Origin: Nepenthes gracilis
Lineage: Eukaryota > Streptophyta > Magnoliopsida > Caryophyllales > Nepenthaceae
DNA: 64,000 bases
NCBI GenBank assembly: GCA_033239525.1
Contig: BSYO01000011.1
Location: 3,563,973 to 3,627,972 of the forward strand
Direction: 5' to 3'
The notes under the pieces are model-generated. The model was not told the DNA's origin and did not search any database. It worked only from the letters and a program-made list of their open reading frames with translations. Both the position numbers and the translations under genes were made by a program. This document shows, in pieces, positions 37,001 to 50,098 of this stretch. The first letter of the stretch is position 1. The number at the start of each line of letters is the position of its first letter.

Positions 37001-40000
37001 TACTACCTTTCTATGACTGCAAATACATTTATCTCATGCTTCATAGTTTAAAAATATACCACTCATGACTCATTTCTTTTATTTCGTTGCAACCTATAAA
37101 ATCTTGAAATTTTACATAAGGCTGAATTCATATCCATAATATTTGCCAGTGAATTTTCTCTGTTCGTTCATACAGGTTGATGCACATAGCAATCTTGGGA
37201 ATTTGATGAAAGCACAGGGCTTGGTGCAAGAAGTAAGTCTTACAGAGAGATTCAGTGCACTTTAGTTCTACGTTGATTTGAAAAAATGATTGAAATTTGT
37301 CCACTGCAATTGTTTTTAGCTGGAATAGTTTAGTTGGTCGATCAATTTATGCTGTCTTTGCCTTGATCAATTTATGCTGTCTTTGCCTTGGTGATTGTAA
37401 TCCATTTTATAACATTGAAAATCTGCATTTGGCAATTAATGGTGACAATCATGTAGTAATTAGGAATGTTTTGTACCTTGACCTTGGTTAATCTTACTGT
37501 GGATCCTGGCAGTTTCTGTGTTACAGTTTTCTCAATTTTGTGAAACTATTATGTATTGATTGATTTGGACTGTTGACTGTGAGTCTCATATGGGGGATTG
37601 AGGTCGGAATGTCTATTTTGGTTGAATGAAGGTAGATGGATGTGAGTAGGGGACAAAGAGGGTTTATATGCTTTCATTTGATGTTCTCTCTTCTGATGAT
37701 GTCCTGTGGAATTATCATGATATGTACTCATTTTGAGTCAAGTGGTGGCCTTGGTGACTCGTAGCCTTGTAAATATCAAACTTTCCTGAAGAGTTTCTGG
37801 TAGATCTGAAACCCTTTCCGTGAATTCTTTTCTTATTCAGGTGGTGAAGAAAAAGAAAAATTAAAGAATAATAGTGCTCACAACATCTTTTCCTACTTTT
37901 GGCACATTTGGTTATGGAAATTTTTAGGTCGGACCTGGGTCAACAGTTGTAATTTCTTCTGAATTATTTTTAAAAATTTTTTTTGTTTCTATATTGTCAA
38001 TAAAGTTATTGATGAAAGCAATTCGTGTCCAGAACTGCCTGTAACTACAAGCCATGGCTCAGATGGTTGGTCTTGTTGTTACTTCCGTCAATCAAGATTC
38101 CAAACTATAGACTCTACTTTCATGCAGGCATATAGTTGCTATGTTGAGGCTCTAAGGATACAACCAACTTTTGCCATTGCATGGTCAAATCTTGCTGGTC
38201 TCTTTATGGAGTCCGGGGATCTTAACAGAGCCCTGCAGTACTATAAGGTATGTAGCTTTCCTGTGTTCATTATCCTGTGATCCATGATCAATCTGCTTCT
38301 CATCAGAGATTAACACTCTTCGGCATAATGGGAATATGACATTTTTTGTTCCATGATGTAAGAATGGGAATGCTGATCCCTTTTTTTCCCTTCCTTGTGA
38401 CTTCTGTTGAACTCTCTTCTCAGGAAGCAGTGAAACTTAAACCTTCATTTCCAGATGCATATTTGAACCTTGGAAATGTTTATAAGGTAAAATATTGTGC
38501 TTGTAGTGGTAAGATCTAATAGTTGCAAATGCATTGAGTGAAACTTGGATAGAAATGAGCTTTATTCCTTTTTATAAATTTGCAGGCTTTGGGAATGCCT
38601 CAAGAAGCAATCATGTGCTATCAGCGAGCACTTCAGGCACGGCCTGAGTATGCAATGGCATTTGGTAAGGGCCTTGATTGTGTCTTTTGGATAGAATTGA
38701 TTCTTCTTCTTATGTACCTGAGATGATTTCTTGACCCGGTGTGATTGTAAAGTAGTAGTACATTATTGAATTCCTCGAGCTCCTTGTGGTTCTGCTAGAA
38801 CTTATTCATGGCTGTCTCTCAATATTTGGGGGGTTTTCTTTCATGATTGAGAGCTACAGAAATTGTTGACTTGCATTGTATGAAAATATAAGTATAAATC
38901 TCCACATGATGCACTCCAAGTAGGGTTTGCTGTGGGTCATACGTGGGGAAGAACAAGAGTCCCATAGAAAATTCCCTTCGGAGTACCTTTCAGAGCTAGA
39001 CAGGTTGTCGGTTCGATCATCAACTGTTACCTGCCCATCTGTGAACATGACCTTGCATGCCTGACTAACATCAGTTTACTGCCAGCAGCACAATTAAACA
39101 TTATCCATGATTGTGGAAGCCTAAGCATGGGATTTAAATGTTTTATTTTATTTTTTCTTGTAATTTATTGATAGGTATGTAAATATTTGTTCATTTACTG
39201 TATTAGGAAATTTCATCTCGGGAAACATAAAGCCCCTCGAGTCAAAGACACCTCCTGATTAGAAGTTCAAAAATACTTCAAAGTCCTTGCTGAGTCTGTT
39301 TTTATAGTTACTGTAAATATCCTATGACAACTTGGACAATTTTTTTTCTGATAAAGAGAGGGGGTAGGGTACCCTATGATGTGTTGATTTATAGTAGTCT
39401 TCTTACATATCCTTAGATTAAACATAGAATTATGACAATATTTTTCCAGGTAATTTGGCTAGTATATATTACGAGCAAGGGCAGCTGGATTTGGCAATCC
39501 TTCACTATAAGCAGGCCATTGTTTGTGACTCTGGATTTTTGGAGGCTTACAATAATTTGGTCTGTTTCCAAATTAATGCTGGAAGTGCAAATTGTGTTTT
39601 GTTGCTCAGCGGTGATTAGAGCATTGGCTGACTTTTGGTTTCTCCTTGTGATATTTATAGGGTAATGCATTGAAAGATGTGGGCAGAGTGGATGAAGCAA
39701 TCCAATGCTATCATGTACGTTTGGATTCTTTAGCTTGCATTTTTGGATTTTCTTTTAGATTTCTAACTCATGTTCTTTTACTCTTTGAAGCAATGCATCT
39801 CATTGCAACCAAACCATCCACAAGCTCTAACGAATCTTGGAAATATATATATGGAATGGTAATGCTTTTTTTCTTTTGGGAGATGTGGCATTACATATTT
39901 TTGTCAAATGAAATAATTCTTGAAAGCCAATTTTTTCACAGAAGATATTAACAATCCTAAATATGCAGGAACATGATGGCCATGGCTGCTACATATTATA

Positions 40001-43000
40001 AGGCAACTTTGAGTGTGACGACTGGATTGTCTGCACCTTTCAACAATCTAGCAATAATATACAAGCAACAGGTACATGCTGTGTTCATCTTTCTTCTTCA
40101 ATATGATGGTTAATTTTGGTCGGTCGGTTTCCTTCAAGAGCTTCTGTTCAGTTTGGGTTATATTTTCTTTATCTTTGCCTGTCCTTTTTAGGGTAATTAT
40201 TTGGATGCCATCTCTTGCTACAATGAAGTTCTGCGGATTGATCCCATGGCTGCTGATGGGCTTGTGAATCGGGGGAACACTTACAAGGAGATTGGTAGAG
40301 TGAGTGAAGCAATTCAGGACTACATCCATGCTATTAATATCCGTCCGACGATGGCTGAAGCCCATGCTAATCTGGCTTCAGCTTACAAAGACAGGTATTG
40401 CAACATTTGACTGATTGCAGAGATTATTTGATCTCAATATTTGTTAATAAATTATATGGTTGACTTGCAGCGGACATGTGGAGGCAGCTATAAAAAGCTA
40501 CAAGCAGGCATTACATTTACGCCCTGATTTCCCGGAGGCAACTTGTAATCTTCTCCACACACTACAGGTATATACTAAATTGTGATTCAAGAAGTGATTC
40601 TGGAAGTTTCCAGGAAGCTGTTGTTATTTAGATTACTTTGAGCTGATTGTATATTCGAAGAATTGTCATATCATGAAACATGCCATCTCTTGCTGCTGAT
40701 TCTTGGATAAAAATTCAGCTTTGTTATCTTTTAGACAAGTTCTAGTGGGCGATGGGTGTTGGGTGAGCGATTCTAGATGTGAGATGCAGGAGGTGCTTTT
40801 CTTTATTTCATAGTTACCACATCTCTTGTCTCAAGGGTACTTATGCTGCACTCTTGATGCTTTGACATGAGAATTAAACTTGGATTCTTCGAAGGTGAAA
40901 TTTTTGTGGAGAATTTCGAAAAATACAAGAATTCAACATCTGGATGTGCATCTGGATCTGACATTTGTACTTTAAGACGTAGGTGTTTCTTGTTAGGTCT
41001 CCCTTGTTCTTTGTGCGTTTTTATGGATGTGGTTATGAACTCTAGTCCAAGTATAGTTACGCAAGTGCCACGTTACGTGGCATAAATGTTCCTTATATGG
41101 ATCCTGCTTTCTTTTATGTCTCGCATAGAGCTATCACAATTCAGTTTTTCCTGTAGTGAATTCTTGTCTTGATCTATCATTCAGAATTATGGAACACTTA
41201 AGATTTGAAATGCCATATTTAAATGTTCCATCAAAGACATAAGAAATATTAGCTTCTTATTCATTTGTACAAGTCCTATCGTGTAGCACCATATTGTAAG
41301 CTCCTTGGCTGATTAAAGAAAGAAAAAATACACCTAAGAATTGCAAAGGCACATATGATTAATATTATTCTAAACTCCTTTCTTTAATCTAATCCATAGG
41401 AGGTCACATTTCGAGTACTGTTCAAGCTAGTGACGTTATTTCAGTCTTATATTTAGAGACTCAAGTTCTATTGAACTGAACTAAGAGCGCTTTACTATCA
41501 CATAGATAAGATTGTAAAGAAAGGGATCTTTTTTGTAGCTTTACATCCTGCATGCATATACTATCATATATAGTATGTTAAAAAAGACGGATTATCTATG
41601 TACAATTAAAATTAATCTCAATGAATTCCTCGTTACTTCTCATAGGAAAAGTAATAGGTAGGGATGACAGGATTGAACCCGTGACATTTTGTACCCAAAA
41701 CAAATGCGTTACCAAGCTGCGCTACATCCCTATCAATTGGTTTACAAGATCATTGTAAAGAATCCTTTTTAAGGTCATGAAATAAAAAAGCCACCCTACT
41801 ATATTACATGGCAGCCTGCTCCTAAGGTCCATTGCTTTGTGGGAACCTAGCATAATTGTTTTTCTCCAGTTCTCCATTTCCTATACACTTTCATTATCAC
41901 CAACATTCCTGTTCCCATTCTAATTCCTTTTTGATACACCAGAAGAATCATATTCCCAGTTACCCCTGCCAGAATAGACTAGGTCCATCTTTCTATTCTC
42001 TCATCCTTAACGTTGATAAATTATCACCCGGTGCTATATTTAGTAGGAAAAATAGATTTTTATAGACTAATTTTGCCACTTGTTATCCAGTGTGTTTGCA
42101 GCTGGGAGGTCCGCGATAAAATGTTTGTGGAAGTCGAGGGTATTATCAGGCGCCAAATTAAGGTCAGTAGCTAATTTTCCTGTTTCTTACCATGACATTT
42201 GATGCTGTTTATGACCTAGAAGTCATATTTTCTGCAATGAACTTTCTTCTGTCTTTCCAGATGTCAGTTCTTCCAAGTGTTCAGCCTTTTCATGCAATTG
42301 CGTATCCTCTTGATCCTTTGCTTGCTCTTGAAATTAGGTAAGGTATTTTCCATGTCTCAATATGTCAGTGGGAATTATTACAGACTAACTGAACTTTCTT
42401 GAACCATTTAGCCGTAAGTATGCGCAGCACTGCTCCTTAATTGCGTCTCGGTATTCATTGCCTCCCTTCAATCATCCAGCTCCAATACCAGTTAGGACTG
42501 AAGGTGGTTATCAGAGGCTAAGGGTTGGGTAAGTTTAGATATTGAATCAACTGTATACTGAGGGATTTGTGGATGCCCAAGATAATTGTCTTCCCTTTTG
42601 TCATGTATGAAGATATGTGAGCAGCGACTTCGGTAATCATCCTTTGTCACATCTAATGGGCTCTGTATTTGGCATCCACAATAGAAAAAATGTTGAGGTA
42701 TGAATGTCAGCTTTGATTATTTTTAATCATTGCACTCTCAAAAATTTTGTTATCAGTCAGATTTGTTCCGTTATTCTTCTTGGATAAGTAAAATGATCGC
42801 CCTCCAGGTTTTCTGCTATGCACTGAGCCCAAATGATGGCACTGAATGGAGACAGCGTATTCAGTCTGAAGTGGAACACTTTGTCGATGTTTCTGCTATG
42901 TCATCAGATATGATTGCCAAAATGATTAATGAGGACAAGATACAGATCCTTGTCAACCTCAATGGTTACACTAAGGTAAATTGCTATCTAGATTTTGGAT

Positions 43001-46000
43001 CCAATTTATTGATTGGAAAGCAGAAAAAAATGGAGTTCTTATGCTTTTAATAGTTATAAAGTTTGTCAAAAAGAAGAAAATGACGAAATTGAACTCATTT
43101 TGCCTATTGGTTGGTATTAAAGTGAATATTGTGTTAGAAGTTCATTGTGTGTTAGACAACATGTGAGGAGGTACGTTCTTTCTATTCTAGCGGAATTAAT
43201 AGACAACACAAAGGCGGCAATCACCCGATCTAAATGTGCTAATTAGGATAGTGTAGGAACTATAGTGGGTGTACACTCACTTGGACACCCTCCAAAGAGT
43301 TATAGAACATCAAGGGGACGTAGGGGGGACCTCTTAGCGAGAAGAGATCTCAGTCCTCGGGGAATAAAACTAGCGAATTGAGAGCTAAGACCAAGAGTCT
43401 TCGTTTTTGTCGTCTGAGCATCTGGGCAGAAGTAAGGGCTGCATGTAATTATGCGACGCCAGCTCCATACTCTATACAAATACTAGAGGAGTCTTTCAAG
43501 AAAGGCGAGACTAAATATTCTTTGATAGCTGGCGTAGGTTACTTCAGATGATTACATGCTTATTGTCTAGGTTCTCATCATTTTTCTATGCTATATATTT
43601 AATGAGATGCCACATAAATTTCTTGTGGGGACAAATCCTCATCCGTTGGTGAATGGATCTAATCTCTAGTCCAGTCCTTAAGTCCAAACTATTTTAGTTG
43701 TTTGGCATGTGAGATGTAGCACTATTGGGGCATATTTGTTCCATTAAAGCATCTCAAGAGAAGAGGTGGAGAAAATTGGTTCTCCACTAACCATCTTTTT
43801 CTATCATTCAGAAATGGGATAAAGAGTCCTCAGAGAGGCTTTGTATTCTTCTGCTGACATCCTTTGCATAATCCCCGATGATTTTCTGCTTATCAATCCC
43901 ATTCAACTTTTCACTTCTTTTCAAGGACGGCTAAGTTTTGGGCTATCATTGGAGATTTTTTGATATTGTTGCTTTCTTAATGTTATAGGGGGCCAGAAAT
44001 GAGATATTTGCTATGCAACCTGCACCTATTCAGGTCTCATATATGGGATTTCCAGGGACTATGGGGGCAACTTATATTGACTATTTGGTCACTGATGAGG
44101 TTGAGAACATTAAAAGGCTCTGACTTATGATTAGTTTGTCATATTTTCATTGCTGTAGCTAAGATGAGTCTTTTCCTTTCCCAGTTTGTTTCACCTTCTC
44201 GTTTTGCACACATCTACTCCGAGAAGCTTGTCCATCTTCCTCACTGCTACTTTGTTAATGACTATAAACAGGTTGGTCTTTTTGAGCCCCTTTGCCATTT
44301 TGGAATTTTTTTCTTTAAAATAAAAATTTGATTAATGAATTCTTCAAGTGAATGAGTTTAAACTCTTTCTATATTTATTTTAGAAAAATCGGTATGTGTT
44401 GGACCCACATTGCCAGCATAAGCGCTCAGATTATGGCCTGCCGGAAGATAAATTCTTGTTTGCATGCTTCAACCAATTATACAAGATGGATCCTGAAATT
44501 GTCACTACCTGGTACTTTGTTGGCTATTATTCCACCAGGATTATGTTCTATGCAAATTCCTGGAAGCATGGATTTACTCTCTTTTTTAATCCATGATAGT
44601 TTATTCTCTTTTTTCAATCCAGTAGCATTTACTTTAATAATATTGTTTTTCCTCTAGGTGCAATATTCTCAAGCGCGTGCCAAACAGTGCCTTGTGGCTC
44701 CTCAGATTTCCTGCTGCTGGAGAAATGAGACTACGTGCATGTATGTTGATGTCCTGCCTTTACAGAATGACCAAGTGCCCAGAAAACTGAAAATTTGAAA
44801 TATTAATGGCATGCAAGAATGTATGCTTTATGCTATTTTAAGTTATTATGTTCTCATTGTAGACCATCATAATAACAATTTTTGGATGGCTGCAGATGCT
44901 GCTTCTCAGGGTGTTCAGCCAGACCAGATTATATTTACAGATGTAGCTATGAAAAACGAACACATCAGACGCAGTGCCTTGGCTGATCTATTTCTTGACA
45001 CGTAACTCTATTCTCTCTTATTTCTTCTTGCTCTGTGGTCATTTTATATTCTATGGCTTCTGGGCTTTTGCCTCCCTGTGCTTTTTTTGTGGGGAAAACA
45101 TCTTCTGTTTGATATATATTACTAATTGGAGTGCGAATTATGCCCATGTGAGCTGAAGACAAGAACACGTGTTCAAATGGCTGTCTTGACCTATTACTAG
45201 GCTTAGTAGGCTATTATTTTTTAGTTATTGTAATATATTGATGTTCAGTAATATGATTTTGTAGGCCTTTATGCAATGCACACACCACTGGAACAGATAT
45301 CCTGTGGGCTGGTCTACCGATGATTACTCTTCCTCTGGAGAAAATGGCTACAAGGGTTGCTGGCTCACTTTGTCTAGCAACTGGACTTGGGGATGAGATG
45401 ATAGTTCACAGGTAATTACTCTTTCCGAAGACAAATTTGTGCGGGCAGCTGCAGTAATATGGTCCATTGATTTGTTTTTGTTTTATTGGGAGCCTTTTCC
45501 TCGTAAGCGAAATTGCTCTTAGAACGTAATAAATACTACTTAGGTGGTTCTTATGCATGACTGATAATAGAGGAAATAATTTGGCAGTAGCAAAAACTAG
45601 TTTTGGATTTCCTTGCATAAAATTATGCTACCCACCATGGATGAAAATGTTAGTGTTAGTTGCAGCCATATCGGTATTGGTCCTATTGGACAATAGGTAT
45701 CAATATTGGATATTTCGGAAAGAAAATTTTTTTTGAAAATTGTCTGCTACCAGAGCCATATCGGCCAATATTGTAAATATCAACGTATATGTTATGATAT
45801 ATTACTGATACAAAAAATATATTACGATATATTGTCTTCTGATACCGATATATATTGGCTAATATTTGCATCAATGTTACCCATTGAATATCAATACTTT
45901 GTTAGTCCATTGGATCATGGAAGTTTGGTGATGGTTTACTGTGAATTTAGGGCCCTGTTTGTTGGTTTTTTTCTGGTCAGTAGGTTCTTCTTGGTGTCTA

Positions 46001-49000
46001 AATTTCCCTGCTAAAGTGGAGCTGAGATGGTCTGATTTCTCGTACTTGTCATGGGTGTGATCTTCCTATGGTTGGGCTGTCAGCAGGTCTGCTGAGTTGG
46101 GCAAGCGGAGCTTCGAGTGGGCAAGCTCAACTATGCGAGCCTTGCTACATATAAGCTGCTAGCATGGAATCAAATGATAGCTGATAAGTAATGGCAAGTA
46201 AAAGGCCGATGCGATTTAAGGGTGAAATGTACCCACTTTTTGGATAATGTTCTGTTAGTGCAACACGACTTACATGTAGTGACACAGCCTTGATGGGCCC
46301 TTCCCCCCTTGTAGTGGAAATCATTTTTAGACTCAAGTGTCTCATGCCAAAAAGGGTGGGAAAAAGTGGTTGGGGAATGTGGATTCTAATAAACAATGAC
46401 GAGGGAATGAAGCTTTAAGATTTGTTTAGATCTCAAAAAGTTCAAAGAAAATGAATAGAAATTAAAGGAAAATACTTTTCTATATTTTGATTGCATGGAA
46501 AATTACAAGAAAACAATAAAATGATATGAAAAAATATGTTTAGAGTATTTGTATCTGAAGGTGATTTTCATTTTAGTTTTTTATTTTCATTTATTTCCTC
46601 ATTTATTTCATTTCCTTCAAAATATCCTATAACCAAACACACCCTTCGAGTTCACAAAATGCAGTTCATGGGTTCCAATAAACAACTAAGAGGGAAGACA
46701 TATCTTTGATCGCATACCTGGATTCGGACAGATATGTGCCGATTTCTTGTGAACCTTATGTGGGCGTTTTTGTTTTGCCAATGAACTTGCAGTTTCTTTA
46801 CTCAGTAGGAATTAAGAGTTGTAGGTGTGAAATGAAGAAGTGTGAGCTCTTACATATATTTAAGTGTTGCTGAATCGGTCTGTGTGTGCTATTGGTCTCT
46901 AACATCTCTTCTGTCTCTTTTATGGTCGACAAAGTATTGGGAGGGGTTTCTTTTCTCTATGGTGCAAGTTGCAGAGAGGGAACTTTGGTTGTGGCAGAGA
47001 GCTTTGTGGTAGGGAATGGGTTTAATGTTGCAGTGAGTTTGGGAATTTGAGGATAGCTGTGCATAGTTTTTTTTTTAATTCAAAAAAAAAAAAAAAAACA
47101 TTGTGGATTTTGGTTTAAATATATATAGGTCTCATTAGGGCCTTTTCTGTTCTTGATTAATACTTTTCCAGTGGGGTGTGTACTAGTAAATCCAAGTTTT
47201 AAGAGTTCAAATGTAGTAATTAAATCTAAAATTCATAGAAGTTTGGGTCAAAAGTATTCAAATCTAAGCATTGCTGGTATCTTAAGGCCTGTTCAATAAG
47301 TAGAAAACTGAAATTCCAAAAGACAAATAAACTCCTTGATATGTTTTAGGATATTTATTATGGTATATTTTTTGTAAGTGTAGTTTAGTATTTTTCATGC
47401 CTACAAATAATCACATTGTGTGTGTGTGTGAATGGACTTAATTCTAGTGTGGGTTTTTCTCTTCTCTCCATCCCTTATACTTTAACATGGTTTCAAAGCT
47501 AAAATAGTCTGTTGCTGCCGCGAACTGCTGGCAGCCCTTCTCTTCAGAAATCAGTGCGCATCATTGGGCTGTGCCAAAGCCCCCTATTCATTTCATGTAT
47601 TGGGGGTAATTTCACTTTCTTTTTTCTCTATCTAGAGTTTTATTCGAAATCCTAGATCCGGCCATGCATTATTCGATTCAAAGAATCTGGGAAGATTCAA
47701 GCTCCATTCACTTGTGATTGGAAGTCGTCTATGCATGTATGGTCTTTGCTGGCAACGCCACTAAGCAAATCTATTTTATTTGTTGTGATTTTCTTTGTGA
47801 TCTCGATCGATCGCTGCCAGTGTTTACTTCTCTTGTTTTATTCACTGTGGCCATCGGTGTTCTTTATCATTGCCGTCGGTGTTCTTCGCTGTCATTGGTG
47901 CTCCTCTCGTATATGCGACCCTCAGATTTTGTTGTTCGTGCTCTTTGTGCATGTTGTGCGATGTTCCTCGTCTGGTTGGACCGATTGGGGTTGTGTGGCA
48001 TTTTGTGGAGCATGGCCTACGTGGAGTTTTATGGATTGGCCTACTCTGTAAAATCCATGTTTAGTAATTTTGTATTGATTATTCATGGCTTCAAAATCCA
48101 TATTTGTGATCCTGGTGGTAGGGGCAATGATGGTAGATTAATTTGTTTTTTTTATGGTAGTATTGATCATACATGTAATAAGGTATTGGCAGCTACATAA
48201 GAAGCTTGCTCTAATTCCTACTCAAAATGCTAGTATTCTTGCTCAAATCGGTAACCACACTGCCTTTTCTCAATATTTTCTCGAGCTTGGTTCATCGACT
48301 CTGGTGCATATGATTACATGATTGGGTTACAGGCATTGGCTCCTCTACAAAGGTTGAGGGCATTGATTCTACTTTTCTAACACGAATTTTACGTCTCTCA
48401 TTGGTCTTTTACCTACTGAAATTGTTGTAATTGTTATGCAATATTTTTCTCCATTCATTGTTTTTTGGACTTTACTACAAGTTTATTGTGCCTTTTCTTG
48501 TTTGATGCACAACCAATTCTATTGCATGTTCCAGTGTCACTTTTACGCTCTTTGATCTTCACCGGTGGTTGGGCCATCAATCTCTTTTTGTATGAGAAAG
48601 TTATGTCCAATTCTGGCATCTATTGCCGACTTTTTCATGTAAGTTATGTCAGTTTGCTAACTTCCATTATAGATTATATTTCCCTCGCGTGAATCCTCGC
48701 GTCTATCTTTTTTGTGCTAGTACAATCAGATGTCTAGTTTTGTCTAAGAAGAAACTTAGTTACTTTGTTACCTTTATTTATGATTGTTCATGAGTTATGT
48801 CGTTATACTTGACGAAGAATTGTTTTAAATTATACTCTATTTTTTGTACTTTTTATGCTGAAATTAAAACTCAGTTCTCTACTTCTACGTGTACTTTGCA
48901 AAGTAACAACGGTTGTGAATGCTTTTCCACCTCTTTTTCGTTATTCTTATCACAATATGGGATTTTTCATGAATCATCTTATCCTAATACACTTTAATAG

Positions 49001-50066
49001 CGTAGTTGTTGAGAGGAAAAATAAACAGAGGTTGCTTGATCTTTCTTATTCTACATGGGAGTGCAAAAAACTTTTTAAAGTGATGCAATGTTGACCTTAT
49101 GTTATCGTATTAATCAGATACCATTAGCTATTCTTTAAGAGATATTTATTTACAGCAACCTCCACGCTTTATTGATCAGGAGTGGTTTGGTTATGTTTGT
49201 TGGCCGAAGAATTTATTATATGGTTAGAAACAACCTTCTTGAGCTTGATTTGATAGATTCAATAAAACTTTGTATAAGTTAGGGCTCTCTCGTTATGACT
49301 ACAATCACTCTGTATTCTGCAGTCACTCTAATATTAGATGTATTCTTTTAATTGTGTATATGGATCATATTATGATTATTGACTGTGATACTGTTGGCAT
49401 TTTGGATCTAAAATTGTTCTTTTAAAGTCAATTTCAAATCAAATTTCTTGAGAGTTTGCTTTATTTCTTGGGCATTGAAGAAATTAGGTGCGGTCATGTC
49501 ATCTTTTCTTCACGAAGAAAGTACATTGTGGATTTATTTTGAAAAATCGGTATGGCGAACTCAAACCTATCGATTCTTCTATAAATCCAGGAATTAAGTT
49601 TGTGAGAGTAAAATAAAATATGGTAGCCAGGTTTAGTGTGGAATTTGAATATTGTGCTTTGGCACATGATACTTGTAAAGTTATATGGTTTCGATAATTA
49701 CTTGACTATCTTAGTTGTGAGCATTCTAGGATTTCTCTGCTATACTGTGATAATCAATCATTCATCTATATTACATTAGATTAGGCTTTTCATAGGCACA
49801 CAGTATATTGAGGTAAATTGTCACTTTATTTGTGAGAAACTCTAATATGACACGATACACATTTGTCATATAAGGACTAAAATTAGCTTGTACATATTTT
49901 CACTAAGTCTTAGATTGGAGTTTGAGTTATGTACATTTATAACAAATCGAATATGATCAACATTTACACTTCAACTTGAAAGAATGGCTTGATAGTATAT
50001 ACTATTAGGATATGTTTTAGGATATATTACAGTATATATTTTTTTAAGAATAGTTTAGTATTTTTG

Positions 50067-50098
<32 letters not shown>

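Larger units (their letters stand above)
41454..41740 (-). other. Nuclear insertion of organellar DNA (trnW-trnP region)
   Basis: The span from the trnW fragment to the trnP copy keeps the plastid gene order and intergenic sequence, including TCATAGGAAAAGTAATAGG before trnP. Exact borders cannot be set by eye. No psaJ or petG coding sequence is visible on either side, so the insert is short. The source may be plastid or mitochondrial, since many plant mitochondria carry this plastid pair. Confidence 0.72.

Noticed and set aside
41659..41731. Functional nuclear tRNA-Pro gene
   Set aside because: The sequence is of plastid type, has a one-base-short T loop and sits with a trnW fragment in plastid order, so it is a transferred pseudogene.
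47718..48200. 160-codon frame as an independent gene in the SEC intron
   Set aside because: It lies between the primer site and protease motif of a dead copia element and resembles worn gag sequence in shifted frames.
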